Positions 37,306-48,846 of a DNA stretch of 64,000 nt are shown here, piece by piece. The position numbers and the translations under genes were made by a program. Every line of letters begins with the position of its first letter. The stretch's first letter is position 1. The stretch comes from Trichobilharzia szidati (lineage: Eukaryota; Platyhelminthes; Trematoda; Strigeidida; Schistosomatidae): assembly GCA_944472155.2 (NCBI GenBank), contig OX235273.1, forward strand, positions 84,872,793 to 84,936,792. Direction: 5' to 3'. The notes beneath the pieces were generated by a model, which did not search any database, was not told the origin of the DNA, and was given only the letters and a program-made list of their open reading frames with translations.

Positions 37306-40300
37306 CATATATATATATATATGAGTACAAATCATAAATGTGTGGACAAAACAATTCCAACAGTGGTGTGAACACGGGCAGTAATTTTGCTCGAGATATT
37401 ACCATTAAAAAAACTTATTGTGTGTGAGCTATTGAAATATAATTATACTTCATTTGATCTATTCCACAATGCTCAAACTTTTTACTGACATTGAAATATA
37501 CCAGTTTCACAGCCTGGAATAAACCTAATGTGTTTCGAGCAAATGATTTATAACTAAAAAGTTTCACACCGAGAATCTCAACATACACTCTGCTATTAAT
37601 TCTAATCAAGAAATAAGAGTAATGGTACTAAATAAGTAAAACAACAAACATCTGAAGCTGTAAATTCATCTGATATGATTTAAACAGCATGTTTTGAAGT
37701 AAAGAACAGAAAAAGAAACAGTATGCGAAATGATAGACTCAATCTGGTACTAAAGTAATTTAGTGACTATTCTATACTGTGTTATGCACGAAATTCAAAT
37801 CGGTGAGAGTAAAGTCAGTTTTGGGTAAGAGTGGAAAAAAGTTGAAAAATAAATAAACTATAGTCAAGATGAGGACGCAAATGTGTGAAAGTGATTGTGT
37901 AGGGATTCTGTTCCGTAACTAAACTCCACTATATTCAGCTAACAAATAGACAGTTTTCCTATCACCAATGAGAAGAATACTTACATTTGAACAAGATCCC
38001 TCTACTACTTTGATACAGCATTTAGCCACTGAGATATGTCCACACAAATTTATTATCATTACTAGTCACATCAATGTCAAAGACAATTTGAAAACCTAGT
38101 TCTCCGGCATGACTGACCTGAATCTAGTTGATGGTTTTTATTTAGTAAAACTGCACTAATTAAGTGTCCATATTTCTGGTGACCAAGTCAGGTAAAGCGA
38201 ACTAGAGCGATAAAACCAAGATAAGTGATTAACTAGAAATTATCACACATGTGGTTGTGGTTAATTATGTAAACATATGACTTAAATTGTCATTTTTAAC
38301 CAGTTGGGCTTCTTATAAACGCCAAGAGTTTGTGGTAAGACTAAAAGCGATAAGTTACAGCATGAAGACTTATCTCGTGAAGTTTGAAATTCCTTATTCA
38401 TTTGTTTATTCAATATATCACGAAGGGAAACATAATTATTTAGTGAAAAACTTCTCTAAGACTGCAAAATATATCCGGAAAAAAAACGACATACTACCAT
38501 ACTGCTCAAGTATTATATATTATGACAAGCTTAGAAATTTTGTTACGTGCGTGCATACTATACTGATTGTAACCAATATTGTGATGTTCACTTAACAGAT
38601 CAATCATGGGAAAATGATAGATAAATAAAGCCGTTACAGTACACGGAAAACCCGATTATGTAGTCCAACTCACTCCCTTCTGAGTCCAGGTTTCACTCAC
38701 ACACAACCTTCAATTTGAATTCCCACATGTATTATACTTTCAAAGATGCGCGTAAACAGTACAAACCGCAAATGCATCATAAAGCTTACTGAAACTATTT
38801 GTAAAATAAGAAGTTTCCTCTCAATGTAGAGGTATAGAGCATTTAAGAAAACCCGTGATGTACGCTGGTGCCGTAGAAAATTCGGACGTTGGACCACTCG
38901 GTGCAAACACTTGTGTACTTTCGACGATAGTCTGGGAAACTGAGGAGTTGGACAATAATGGCGGTGGCTGCTACTATCAAACAGTTAGTTTGCCTATTTC
39001 ACTTGGGGTGTAAGACTAAATACACTTTATACCTTACGCATACATGGGAAGAAATCAGCGTACAACTTCGTTCACTAATAAGACGACCAGTTTACATAAC
39101 AGGGAAACTGTCATGATATCAGCGAACGGGCCCAAAATCTGTTCTCCCATATCATCTTTACTGGCAACTAGTTGATCTCAGTTCAGAAAAGCATATTATC
39201 GCTGCCGCGAAAATGTGCTCGTATTGCACGTTCATCAGTGGAGACTGAAGTTGGTGTTATCCTTTGTCTTGTGAATTACTAGTGAAACTGCACCGAAGTT
39301 TTTCGTGTGAATAAAGTTCTTTGCTACTCGCCGCAGTGGAAATTTGCCAGGGTGTCTCACCGCCCCAAGTTGATCATTGTTTGCTTGACTTTGGGTATCT
39401 CTTTGAGTGGTGGTTGTCTTTCCTTATGTTTATTTTCTCATGACCTGCGCACCAACGTGGATGCTTTCCTGTAATATCCTAATTAACGCAGTAGTGCTCT
39501 CATGACTTAATGAACATAATATGGAATTGCGACACTGAGAAGTGACAAATATATGTCAGATTGGCTAAATAGTTGCAGAGAGTGTATTCCAAGGCTGCCT
39601 TTATTTTTGGGATCATGCGTATCACCTTCACTTCCTTACTAAATTTATTTTCGAATGTTTGTTTCTACTCTTCTTTGACGTTTTATGTCTAGCTTTTTAG
39701 TCCGGAGATAGTGTGGTACCATCATTCTGGTCGACTGACATTAGACGTCTATACCCCACCTTTGTGACAAATTCTGAATGTAAGTATGGGCTAGGAGTGA
39801 TGGGGCAGGTCTGTGGAATAAATATCTCTATTTGGCACAATGCCCAGTTCGGTGGACAATCTGATCTCACGAGATCATTTTAATAGCTGAGAGTGAATAC
39901 ACCAATTACTGTATATTAAAGCGTTCTACCCATTGATACACGAGTTAATAGCGGTAATGATATTTATCTCCATAGTACAGTACATGAGAGACTACAGTTA
40001 CAGGCGCTACCAGATGGTTACAGGTAACGAAACTACATATAGCAATCGTAGTTTACAGAGGGTAGTTTGGATATTCTTTAAAAGTTCACAGACATAAGGA
40101 CATACAACACTCAGTGGCTATAACAACCTTGATTTGGGGACTCATCTTTCAGCACACGTATGGGAAGTCAAATGATCGTAAAGCAAAGGAACAAGGTTGA
40201 ACAGTATGAGGGTCGAGGAGGGGTTCATTTGAAAAGTTATTGACTTTAACTTCGGCCATTTAACTATAAACCATTCCGGATTCCTGATGGCGAAACCAAA

Positions 40301-40452
40301 TTCTTCGGTATAAGTTAGTTTGAGAGTGGTAGCGCTGTCATTATAGTAATACGAACTGTATCAATGTATGGGGACAGATATTACTATGGCAGATCCGTCA
40401 GAACTGCTTGATAAACCACAATCAATAGGGTAAGCTATATATCGTGGTGGTA
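34436..40452. other. Region upstream of MGAT1, apparently non-coding
   Basis: No exon or RT block was recognised in 6 kb. It holds the MGAT1 5' flank, a tRNA-like segment near 36225-36400 (minus strand, GTATTCGAATTCC as a possible B box), a (TA)n array at 37272-37322, and a GC-richer block at 39110-39480. That block contains AATAAAGTTCTTTGCTACTC and could be a decayed LTR. The 102-codon frame at 38287-38595 has no ATG start and no family signature. Confidence 0.4.
37272..37322. repeat. (TA)n microsatellite
   Basis: About 50 bp of alternating TA with two interruptions (GTA and TAC). Confidence 0.9.
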
Positions 40453-42230
40453 TATTATTATTTTTATTTTATATTTATATATATTTTTTATTCCCTTACG
40501 TTCCGGGTGTAACATGGGGCTTCAACAACACATCTCCACTCTGTTGTGTTTTCTGCCGTCCTCTTCAGCTGGGTCCACGATTGACTAAACTCTATTCTCT
40601 TCCCCGCACAACCTCCTCCATGTCACCCTAGGAGGACCTACTCATCGCTTCCCGTTTAGATTCCACTCGGGGGCTTGGCGTGCGATGCCGTTCGGCAGCC
40701 TCCTCAAGGCATGCCCGATCCATCTCCACTTTCTCCTATATACCCGTTGACCGACCGGCTCTTGGTTTTTTCGTCCCCATAGTTTCCTGTTGCTTAGTTT
40801 TTGTGGCCATTTGATCTTCAGCATGGAGCCAGAGAAGGTGGAAGCTGTTGATGAAAATCTGCAACTTGCTGGAAATCCTTTTTGTGAAACGCTGGCCCTG
40901 TTTCTGAACCTTATAGGAGTGTTGTGGTGCTCTATTTGACCAAACTAGCGTACACGTATATCCTAGTACTTCTTCGCTTTTATTATTGTGTCCTAACGTT
41001 GTGATTACTCGACATCCACAACGTAAATCAAAGGCACTTGAGAAGGATTACGAACGTGTATTATCGCCGTAATCAAAATTCAAAAATAGAGTGAGAACAA
41101 ATGTATCAGTTGTTAACACGCAATCTTTAGAGTGATAAAGAAATCGAAGTCCAATTACATAGTGAAAGTATACTACGATGATGAATAATAAAATGGGTCA
41201 CTACAGGAGAACCGACTTCACTTTGGTGTTGAAAATGCGAATCTTGTTCCTTATGCCGAGTAGTGCAGAAGATTCCCAAACTGGTTTCAAGTTGATGAAT
41301 GCATATCTTGCCTTTCCGATTTTCGCCTTTCCTCACCCGTTCCGACTGCCTACAGTTGAAATGATGCTTCCTAGATAAGTGAAGCGAGTAACCTCTGTCG
41401 AATCTCCTCTGTTGACAATGACTAGTGCTGGTCGTTGTTGCTATTGGTTGTGGCTGGCGATCTTCATCACATCCGCCTTCTCTACGTTCGCCTGCGGTCC
41501 TGTCTTTGTTGCCGGCCTACCTCTTCAGATAGTTTGGTGATTTTCGCCTGTAAGTCTTAAAGTTTGTGTGACATTATACATATATCATCCACGCGCTAAA
41601 TTCAGATCTTCCGGAGTCTTCTTATCGGTTGTCCAGCGTACTCCTGTCTCCTCGCTCCCAACGCACAGTTTAATGCATAATTCAATCCACTACAATTAAG
41701 AATATCATCGGCGATAATAGGCAGGCAGCCTTGTCTTACTCCTGTATGCACTTCGAACGCCTCTCTGAGTTTCCCGTTGTGGATCACCTGACACGTGACA
41801 GTCATTGTCATGTAGTCAGCTGTTGGATGAAGTTGACGAAGACTCGAGGTAGTTTCCAAATTACCTCTCGGTCAACGCTGTCTGTCGAAGGCCTTTTCGA
41901 AGTCAATGAAGCTGAGGCAGGGGTTTGACTTATATTCTAGGCTTTGTTCTGTGATGACCATGCTAGAGTTTCATGTTGATCAGTACATGATTTACCTTTC
42001 CTGAATCTAGCTTGTTCCCCCTGGTGGAGTTCTGTACCCAGTGAATCCTTTATTCTCTCCAGGATGATACGACTTACTATTTTACTTGGTGTAGACAAAA
42101 GCACCACACCATTTCTGGAAGAGGCAGGCGTAAGTCGTTCTTCTTTGGCAGTTTGGCTAGTTGACCCTTCTTCCAATCAGTAGACACCTTTCGTACTTTC
42201 CAAACTTTTTGCAGCAATGGAGTGATTGCT

Positions 42231-43377
42231 AGTCAGCGGATATGATGGTGGGGACATATGAGAACCACCCTTATCTGTGGGACAGCACTCTATTTCTAAG
42301 GCTCCTGAGTTCGAATGGCTTCTGCAGAATAAGAGAATAAATAAAATTTAAAAAAAAGACAACAGAAGTTGAAAATTTGCCTAAAGCTGAAGTTTAAATA
42401 ACAAACTCCTCGAATGCAAGTACATGGTATGAGTCCCCTACTTCAGAAGGACACCTAAATGTATACTTCAGAAAAACAGTAGTTATTATTAAGCCCTCGC
42501 TTTTCTTCTACATAGTTCACGCACTTTGACTTTTGTGTTTAACTCCTATTTAACCTATATAAGTAGGTAAAATTATCATCTTTTCACTTAAACTTTTTTT
42601 TCTTTTCGCAAGAAAGACTAGAATCCCATCACTAGAAAATCTCAGGGGGAAATAGTATTTTTTAAATAAAAAAAAAACAAAAAAAATGATGAGCCCCATG
42701 TTTTTTTACATATGTTTTGAATTATTAACACCTATTATATACTTCTGCACCTCTCTGTCGGTTTCCTTGTGTCTTCTTCTCTTTTCAAAGGTACTGCCTT
42801 AAACGAAGGCACTGAAACATTGCCGCTATCCTCGGAATATTGCTAGCCCACCTGGTGAATAACGGAACCACCTCTATCATGAAATCTGCTGACAAGTTCA
42901 AAGTTGGTCTCATATACAACTGGAAATGTCACAATTATGGTGTACTTACCGGTGAATTTGAAGTTTTATGGACTTTCAAACACTATGAATCATTTAATTA
43001 CAATTACTGTTCATTCCGCATCTCTTATATTTCACGTCAGCACCTGTACGAAAATGCTACTTACCTTCCACAATTAACGTAATCGTTTATAATTCCCGCG
43101 TGAAATTGACATACCGTATTTTTTTTTTTCAATAACAGTTTTGATTTGATGCTATATCTCATGAATTATTCAGTTGAAAGCATATCTCGAAGATTACCTA
43201 TTGCCTTATTTGTACATTTCTTTTTAAATATTTCTCTCAAATTTACCAGTATTCAATCTATTTCTAGATTAACAAATCATATATATTCTATGAGTTCTAA
43301 TTTGTGTACATTTGTTCATGCCTGTAAAAATGGCTGGTTTCTGTTCCAGAAATAAAATTATTATTATTATTATTATA
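42231..43377. mobile_element. 1147-bp insertion inside the RTE copy, TGCT target duplication
   Basis: The RTE reading breaks at TGCT (42227-42230) and resumes at a second TGCT (43378-43381). Removing the insert restores a continuous DITAITPLLQKVW-like RTE reading. The insert ends at its right side in TTCTGTTCCAGAAATAAAA plus (TTA)n, like CR1-type 3' tails, so it probably reads on the plus strand. Its left part has a GAGTTCGAATGGC string resembling a B box near 42310. It contains an 80-codon frame (42840-43082) of no recognised family. Confidence 0.75.
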
Positions 43378-44527
43378 TGCTGTTATATCCGGGGCCCTAT
43401 TCAGTACTTCAGGAGGAATTCCGTCTGATCATGCTGCATCTTTGACTGGGCATCAGTAGCTTGATCGCATTTAGGATTCCCGCTTTCGCTGGAGGATTAG
43501 TGTCCACTGTCAGACAGTGCTGTGCTTGATAATTGTGGTATTTCTGGGCGAGTTGCCGCTGGTCAATTTAAGAGCCCTTTAAATTGATCAGTTCGTTGTT
43601 CGATCTGCTTCTCCTCCTTGGCTATCAGGTTCCATTGAGTATCTTTTATTGGTTTCATCATCTGGGATGATCTCTTCCCGGATAGAGACTTGGTTGCCTG
43701 AAATATAATGTCCTGATGTCTTTTTTGCTTGCTCCATGCCTGTTCTGCTTCAGTTGCCGGCCAGTGTGTCGTAGAATCGTCGTATCTCTTTTCTAGCATT
43801 CTTCTTCATTTCTTCATTCAGTACAGTGTATATTGAACTCAACTTCTGCTTCTGTTGCCCATCCCTGCAATGAGTCCTCTTCTCTTTCACCATCCTCTTT
43901 TCCTCGATTAACTTCGAGGCATCCTCTGACAGCCATTCCTTATATTGTCTCTTCTTTCCTCCTAGGACAGTTGTGCACATTTCCCTAAATATCGCCTTCA
44001 GAGAGTTCCACACAGGTTTCCTCGGTAATGCCACGGAGTATGTCCGACTTTGCTCTGGTATCTGTAGCGAATGGATCGCTTGTGGTTTTGTCCTTCAGTT
44101 TCTGAATATTGAGCTTGAATTTTGGTCTGTGTCCATTTGTTTTCATGGATTTCAGCTTCACCTTGAAGGTTACTTCAGCTAGATGATAGTCTGAGCCCAC
44201 ATCTGCTCCCCTTCTCAACTTCGTATCTAGCAGGCTGTTTCTCCACCTATTGACATTGATATGAAATCTGGCTGGTTTTCGGTATGTTAGTCAGGTGAAA
44301 TCCATGTTGCTTTGTGTATATCCTTGTGTTCGCACACACTCCCTCAGATCACCAAATCCTTGAAAGAGCGGAAGTCTGCGAATAATTCTCCGTTCTCATT
44401 CATTTCTCCGAGCCAGAGCATCTCGATCCATGATGAGTTCCCTTCCTGTATTATCTGCTCCCGGTCCGGCAGGCATTCATTTCATCCATTAGGATTTTGA
44501 TGTCACCGTTTGGGAAGTTATTCATTA

Positions 44528-44992
44528 CTATTTGTAGTTGTCTGAGAAAATCTTCCTTCTTCTGTTGTTTCGCAATGTATGTAGTACTGTGCGTAGCACT
44601 GCATGATAATTGTGACATTCCTTCCATTTGAATTGAATCCTGCTGTCATGATCATGAATGAGGAGATTGGTTCCTACTACATTAGGGATTCTGCTGCCAC
44701 TGGTGACATCATGATAGCCACTCACTGCCTCAGTGTGTTCATGGTTGCCGTCTGGGTGACCGGAGTAGATTAATGACTCTCCCGTCAACATTGTTGTCAA
44801 TCCACATCCATTCCATCTGCTTTCGCAGATAACCAGTACTTCTAATCCATATCTTCTCATCTCTTTGGCTATTTGGGCAGCCTTCCCAGTCTCGTACACT
44901 GTACGGACATTCCGCTTACCTATTCTTACTCTTGCTTTCATCGGGAGAAGGCACATTGGTTGACTGGCTTCCCGGAGGCTGGCTTTCACCAA
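44528..44992 (-). pseudogene. RTE apurinic endonuclease fragment (154 codons)
   Basis: This opening segment of the RTE endonuclease nicks target DNA in an active element. RIGKRNVRTVYETGKAAQIA contains the metal-site Asn (N of WNVRT, with W changed to R). CESRWNGCG holds the catalytic Glu. TGESLIYSGHPDGNHEHTEA matches the following RTE block. The reading continues in other frames downstream, so the protein is broken. Confidence 0.75.
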
Positions 44993-45065
44993 CCCACTGT
45001 GTCATTTCGCCTCTCTGATTGGAGCGAAGAATACGATTTTTATTTGAAGTTTTTGTATTTTTAAT

Positions 45066-45215
45066 ATATTTTCTGTGTATTGAAGTTTCTGTAGCGGTTT
45101 TAAGGATTTAGTGGTGTTGGGTTGCTAGCCCTACGCCCAACCCTCCCTGTTTACCCGGGCTTGGGACCGGCTAGAAAACTAGCGAGCTAGTTAACTAGGC
45201 TAGGTTGTGCACATT
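45066..45215 (-). mobile_element. tRNA-Gly-like SINE, partial third copy
   Basis: The body segment GAAGTTTCTGTAGCGG then GGTTGCTAGCCCTACGCCCA and the paired AACTAGCGAGCTAG part match the copies at 24652-24893 and 33914-34164. The tRNA-like head is lost. It lies immediately 5' of the RTE copy. Confidence 0.65.
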
Positions 45216-45605
45216 GCGGAAGAAATTTAATTGGTTGGAATTCAGTCACCGATATATCAGGTAGTATGAGAACAGAGGGCCTAAACAATGTACCAGAACT
45301 TCTCTAGAGTGCTGGAATTCGGAAGTGTCCGCTGACATGTCTTGAGATCCTCGTGATAGATACCAACACACACGCGGTAACTTTGATGTGCCCCTACCTC
45401 TAAGTATTGATTTGGCAGATAGTCAGAAGCCATTGGTTTACCTGATTTATCTGCTGAAAAGTTTACAAAATAGCATCACCCAACATCACATTCACAACTT
45501 AGGGTGCTCAGTGTTTATGATACAGCAGAAGCCATTGATTTCATTTATTTCAATGACCAACATAATACTTGACATCAAGCTCGTGAGCAAGTCAGACTGT
45601 CGGTA

Positions 45606-45795
45606 ATGTCAGTGTGCGTCTGTGGCACAGTGGGTAGGACTCTCGCCGACCATGTACATGGTCCGGGGTTCGCCCTCTGCCGATGCACATCTGATATCTA
45701 TGGTCGGCCTGCAAAATTTGGGCTACCGATATCACATGCTGAAAATTCCATGCCTGTAGCAAAAATACGGTGTGGGATCAAGCTGTGATAAAAAA
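45606..45795 (+). repeat. tRNA-like SINE, different family
   Basis: TGTGGCACAGTGGGTAGGAC (A box) and GGGGTTCGCCCTC (B box) sit about 40 bp apart, followed by a body of about 110 bp and a terminal A-run after GCTGTGATAAAA. The head is well conserved in layout. It is not related to the Gly-type SINE. Confidence 0.55.
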
Positions 45796-45906
45796 AATTG
45801 ATCAGGACACTAAAATAATGTCTTCGATGCAAACATCGACTGGTGGGATTGGGTTACATAAATAAGGTGTGAATCATTGGTGGATCTCCTACCTCTATTT
45901 TTGTAG

Positions 45907-46848
45907 GTACTGAGGCATATGAACGTTATCTGTTATCCTATCGCCCGGGAAAGAAATGTGAATGTTCTCCGAAACGTATGAAAATAGCTCCAGACCATAT
46001 TGATCACAGAATACGGAATAGAAGCGCCATGGAACCGTTTAGCGAAAAATCCCTCTTCGACGATATATTTACAATCTTTCTACTTATTTAGACATTTCAA
46101 CTGACTTTGCATTTATCACATATTTTCCTTTTAGATTATCTCTCATTAACTGGCAATTGTATCCCACATGTTAATTTTTGACCTTTAATGTTTGCGCTCA
46201 TCCTTTTTAACCCTCAGTTGTGATGCTTCTTTGTGGTCGTATGTACAGTGACAATGTGTCGGTTAACGGTACGAGTTTTTTGAGTGTTGAAGGTCATCCT
46301 GATGCGGGAAGCCTCGGTATTTGGTTCTCAAGAAAATAGATTTTGGTCCCACCTCTTGGAAATATTCGTCCTGATTCTAGGGTAATTTTTACATTTGAAC
46401 TTTTGTAAACTTATTTTGTGTAACAGTATTTCTTTTACACTTATAAATTTGCATTGCAAACGTACCCTGTGTGACCGCCTCACAGCACTGTTGAGATAAA
46501 TTTTAGTTTTAATGTTCTAACTTTTTAATAGAAGCGCTAAAATACTGCAGACTAATCGTCTTTTCCCTACCTTCGGAAAGATTCATAATAACACGTGTTT
46601 CAGCGAAGTTTTGTCGGCCATATAGTAGTACGAAGAAATAATTGTTTTGCGTTCAGATGATAATCAGATTGATATGTTTAGGGCATTGTCATCACGATTC
46701 TAGAAGCTTACAAGATAGGTTCTGTTGTCAACCTAATGAGATATTGATGATGGTTGAAGCTTTCGAAAAGTGGAAAGACAAACTATCCTTTTATCTCTTA
46801 GGAGTACGTTTAACAATAGGGCAGGATATTGTGTTTTATTACAAATAG
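45907..46848 (+). CDS. Three exon-like frames of an unrecognised plus-strand gene
   Basis: Three short plus-strand frames each follow a good acceptor. First, CTATTTTTGTAG then 45907-46091 (TEAYERYLLSYRPGKK, CECSPKRMKIAPDHIDHRIR, FSEKSLFDDIF, stop). Second, TTTTTAACCCTCAG then 46218-46339 (VMLLCGRMYSDNVSVNG, SFLSVEGHPDAGSLGIWF, stop). Third, GTTTTGCGTTCAG then 46657-46848 (MIIRLICLG, EILMMVEAFEKWKDKLSF, stop). Composition is protein-like and unlike the AT-driven chance frames nearby. Possible donors (for example AAAC|GTATGA and CTCG|GTATTT) could link them, but I cannot fix the structure. I do not recognise the protein. The upstream neighbour is a LINE block. Confidence 0.3.
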
Positions 46849-46867
46849 TTCATGGAACTATTTGTTC
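46845..46867. repeat. Short perfect palindrome at an ORF1 relic boundary
   Basis: CAAATAGTTC, ATG, GAACTATTTG: 10-bp arms with a 3-nt loop, next to the 3' limit of the CR1-type ORF1 fragment. Confidence 0.6.
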
Positions 46868-46888
46868 CTGATCAAACAGGGCCCTGTT

Positions 46889-47842
46889 TTACAGCAGACT
46901 ACTGCTACAGTCTGGTACATTAAAGAGGATAACGCAGTTTGATCCACTAACCGTGGATTTAGGTTCGGTCCTCGCACATTTGTTATCCCCCTTAAGACCG
47001 TTTTGTTTCGTCTGGTGCAACTGGGTATTATTGTGTGTCGCAGTGCTGTGGCCACTTTTACTGGTGGACGGTAAGGGTCTTTTCCCAGCGACAGATACCC
47101 TTGGTGCTTCAACCTCTGTGTCTGGGGCAGTTATGGCAGGAATTGCAAGTACAACTGGTGTGGATTTTGGTATCCCCGATTTACGTGCAATTGTGCTGTT
47201 TTCTGAGTTGGTGGGAGTAAAACGTTTCACGTTTTTCCCTGATACCTCTATGCCATCTGTAGCTTTCGAGGAACTACACGAGGCTGCATTAGGACGGCAA
47301 CTTGGGCATATGTACCAGAACCATGGGCATGGGTTCTTACGCATAAAATCGTAATATACCTTTGGTACCCCGGTGTCACATCTACAATGGACCAATTGCT
47401 CGCAAAAGCTGCATTCGAAAGCAGAGTCTACTTGTTCGACAACAGAATTGCAGACCTTGCAATCGTCTGCCTTCTTGGGGAACGTTTTCGTCGTCTTGCG
47501 ACGTCGTGAACGTTTCTTATTGGCCTTCCTGTTTGTTTCAAGGCCTACTGTGGATATGGGTGTTATACTATTCTCACTTTGTGCAGATTTACCACTCGGC
47601 TCTATTAACCTAGTCGTGTTAACAGGGATGGAGCCACATCCGCTTAGTTGACTTTTCACAGTTTCACTGTAGGACTGCGGCGACATGGGCAATCTGTCCA
47701 CGCAGGGAATATTTACCCTGGTCTTCAAGACCGGTATGCGAGATTCCATCACCTTCACCTTTTTGCCTAGTTCGGCTAAAGCCCTGGTGACTACGGTGTA
47801 TGGTCTCCCATTACTTGTCTTAGGGTGAGAATCTATAGTCAT
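46889..47842 (-). CDS. CR1-type LINE ORF1 with PHD-like zinc finger (317 aa)
   Basis: ORF1 proteins of CR1-group LINEs bind element RNA, and many carry a PHD/esterase-like module. Residues about 115-185 contain CKVCNSVV, FECSFCEQLVHCRC and WYICPSCR, a cysteine/histidine pattern (C..C...C..C...H.C...C..C) of PHD type. It is preceded by a basic cluster (KANKKRSRRRKTTKTFPKK). The N-terminus has a coiled-coil-prone ALAELGKKVKVME. The rest is Ser/Thr/Pro rich. It ends SGSNCVILFNVPDCSSS and a stop, after which no ORF2 follows, so only the front part of an element is present. The frame is fully open. ORF2 of a CR1-like element lies 6 kb away (53808-56633) but need not be the same family. Confidence 0.75.
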   Translation of the reverse strand: MTIDSHPKTSNGRPYTVVTRALAELGKKVKVMESRIPVLKTRVNIPCVDRLPMSPQSYSETVKSQLSGCGSIPVNTTRLIEPSGKSAQSENSITPISTVGLETNRKANKKRSRRRKTTKTFPKKADDCKVCNSVVEQVDSAFECSFCEQLVHCRCDTGVPKVYYDFMRKNPCPWFWYICPSCRPNAASCSSSKATDGIEVSGKNVKRFTPTNSENSTIARKSGIPKSTPVVLAIPAITAPDTEVEAPRVSVAGKRPLPSTSKSGHSTATHNNTQLHQTKQNGLKGDNKCARTEPKSTVSGSNCVILFNVPDCSSSLL

Positions 47843-48641
47843 ATTACTCCTAAATTAATACCGATGATTAAATAATAAGAGACAGTGGAGTTTTGTCCAA
47901 TAGACTAATAATAAATAGAGGACTCATTGATCTCTGCAAGTAAGAACTGGCTTCAGAGCTTATTACTAAATAGCTCCAGAAACAAAAGACAGTAGAAAGC
48001 ACAGAACAGAAAGAAAAAGTATATAAGTAAAAGCTTTTGACTTTACCTGTAACTTACGGGTTATTCGGCTTCACAACAATCACGTAACAGACCAACAAGT
48101 TCTGTACGTTTGAAAGAGTGAGGGGGATGTCACTACAGAAGTAGCACCTGAAGCTTAGGCAGACATGATTACTTCTATTCCAACAGAAGGTTCTATTAGG
48201 ATTTACAGGTGACTTCCAAGTACTGATAGGATTCTTTTGTCAAAAAGGACTGTTCTTCACACGAAAACAGGATGAATAATTATCCTGAGACGTGAAGTCT
48301 CCATTGAATGATACCATGCTGAAAAATGGAGCATCTAAATAAAGTAGACTATTTGTGTAGATGATATTACCCTTCAGCTATCCTATCTTTCTCATTATAG
48401 CGATATTTTGCTACAGTTCGCCTGAAACACTAGTCGTTGCAACCAATATGCTAGGGGGTGTCGCAGTCAGATTATATGACGCGGATACCAAAATAACTGG
48501 CCAGAAAATGGGAATTCTCATCAATCCAGATAACATATAACACAATTTTATTAAAAATTATTGACAAAAAAATTTCCGAGTGAAATTTTAACAGCTGTTC
48601 TAGAACGTGATATTTAACGTCTACCATTCAAACCCAGTGAA
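47843..48641. other. Intergenic stretch upstream of torsin
   Basis: It probably holds the 5' UTR of the ORF1 element (minus strand) and the torsin promoter (plus strand). No specific promoter element can be supported. Confidence 0.4.
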
Positions 48642-48846
48642 GTGAAAACTCGCAAAAGTAAAAGCGGGCTGATCGAATGCATGCGTTGCAACGTGTTGCT
48701 ACTGCTCTTGCTCTCTGCTTGTGATGCCTTCCCATTTGTTGCCTTAGTGCCGTTCTCAGTAGCGCTGACAGGAGTATTATATAAAGAACGTATCAGTTGT
48801 TTGTTGTATGAATGTTGTTCCGGAGCTGTGTCATTTAACAAAACAG
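48642..48846 (+). CDS. torsin: Torsin exon 1 (signal peptide and N-terminal hydrophobic region)
   Basis: The exon ends SFNKT plus the first base of a Gly codon, at donor AACAG|GTTAGT. Met14 at 48681 gives the better signal peptide; Met1 adds a basic stretch MKTRKSKSG. Confidence 0.8.

Larger units (their letters stand above)
40453..45020 (-). mobile_element. Near full-length RTE-type LINE, decayed and split by an insertion
   Basis: Minus strand, endonuclease to 3' tail. From 44992: IGKRNVRTVYETGKAAQIAK and VICESRWNGCG (apurinic endonuclease opening, 'GTWNVRT...E.RW'). At 44218-43563 come the endonuclease C-terminus and linker (HRPKFKLNIQKLKD, RKEIRRFYDTLAGN). At about 43420 a GIPPEVL block, then a break at 43377-42231 caused by an insertion. 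At 42176-41937: VSRIILERIKDSLG and EQARFRKGKSCTDQ. At 41859-41602: VHTGVRQGC. At about 41590: a decayed YADD followed by MSHKL. At 41336 and 40824: LLGIRNKIRIFN and RRKWRWIGHALRRLP. The 3' UTR ends in GGAACGTAAGGGAATAAAA and an AT tail. Stops and frameshifts throughout show it is inactive. Confidence 0.85.

Noticed and set aside
38287..38595. 102-codon plus-strand frame
   Set aside because: Lys/Tyr/Ile-rich with no ATG at the start; looks like a chance frame in AT-rich DNA.
39110..39480. Solo LTR beginning TGTCATGATATC
   Set aside because: An AATAAA-like signal is present, but no second LTR, target duplication or internal retroviral-type sequence could be seen.
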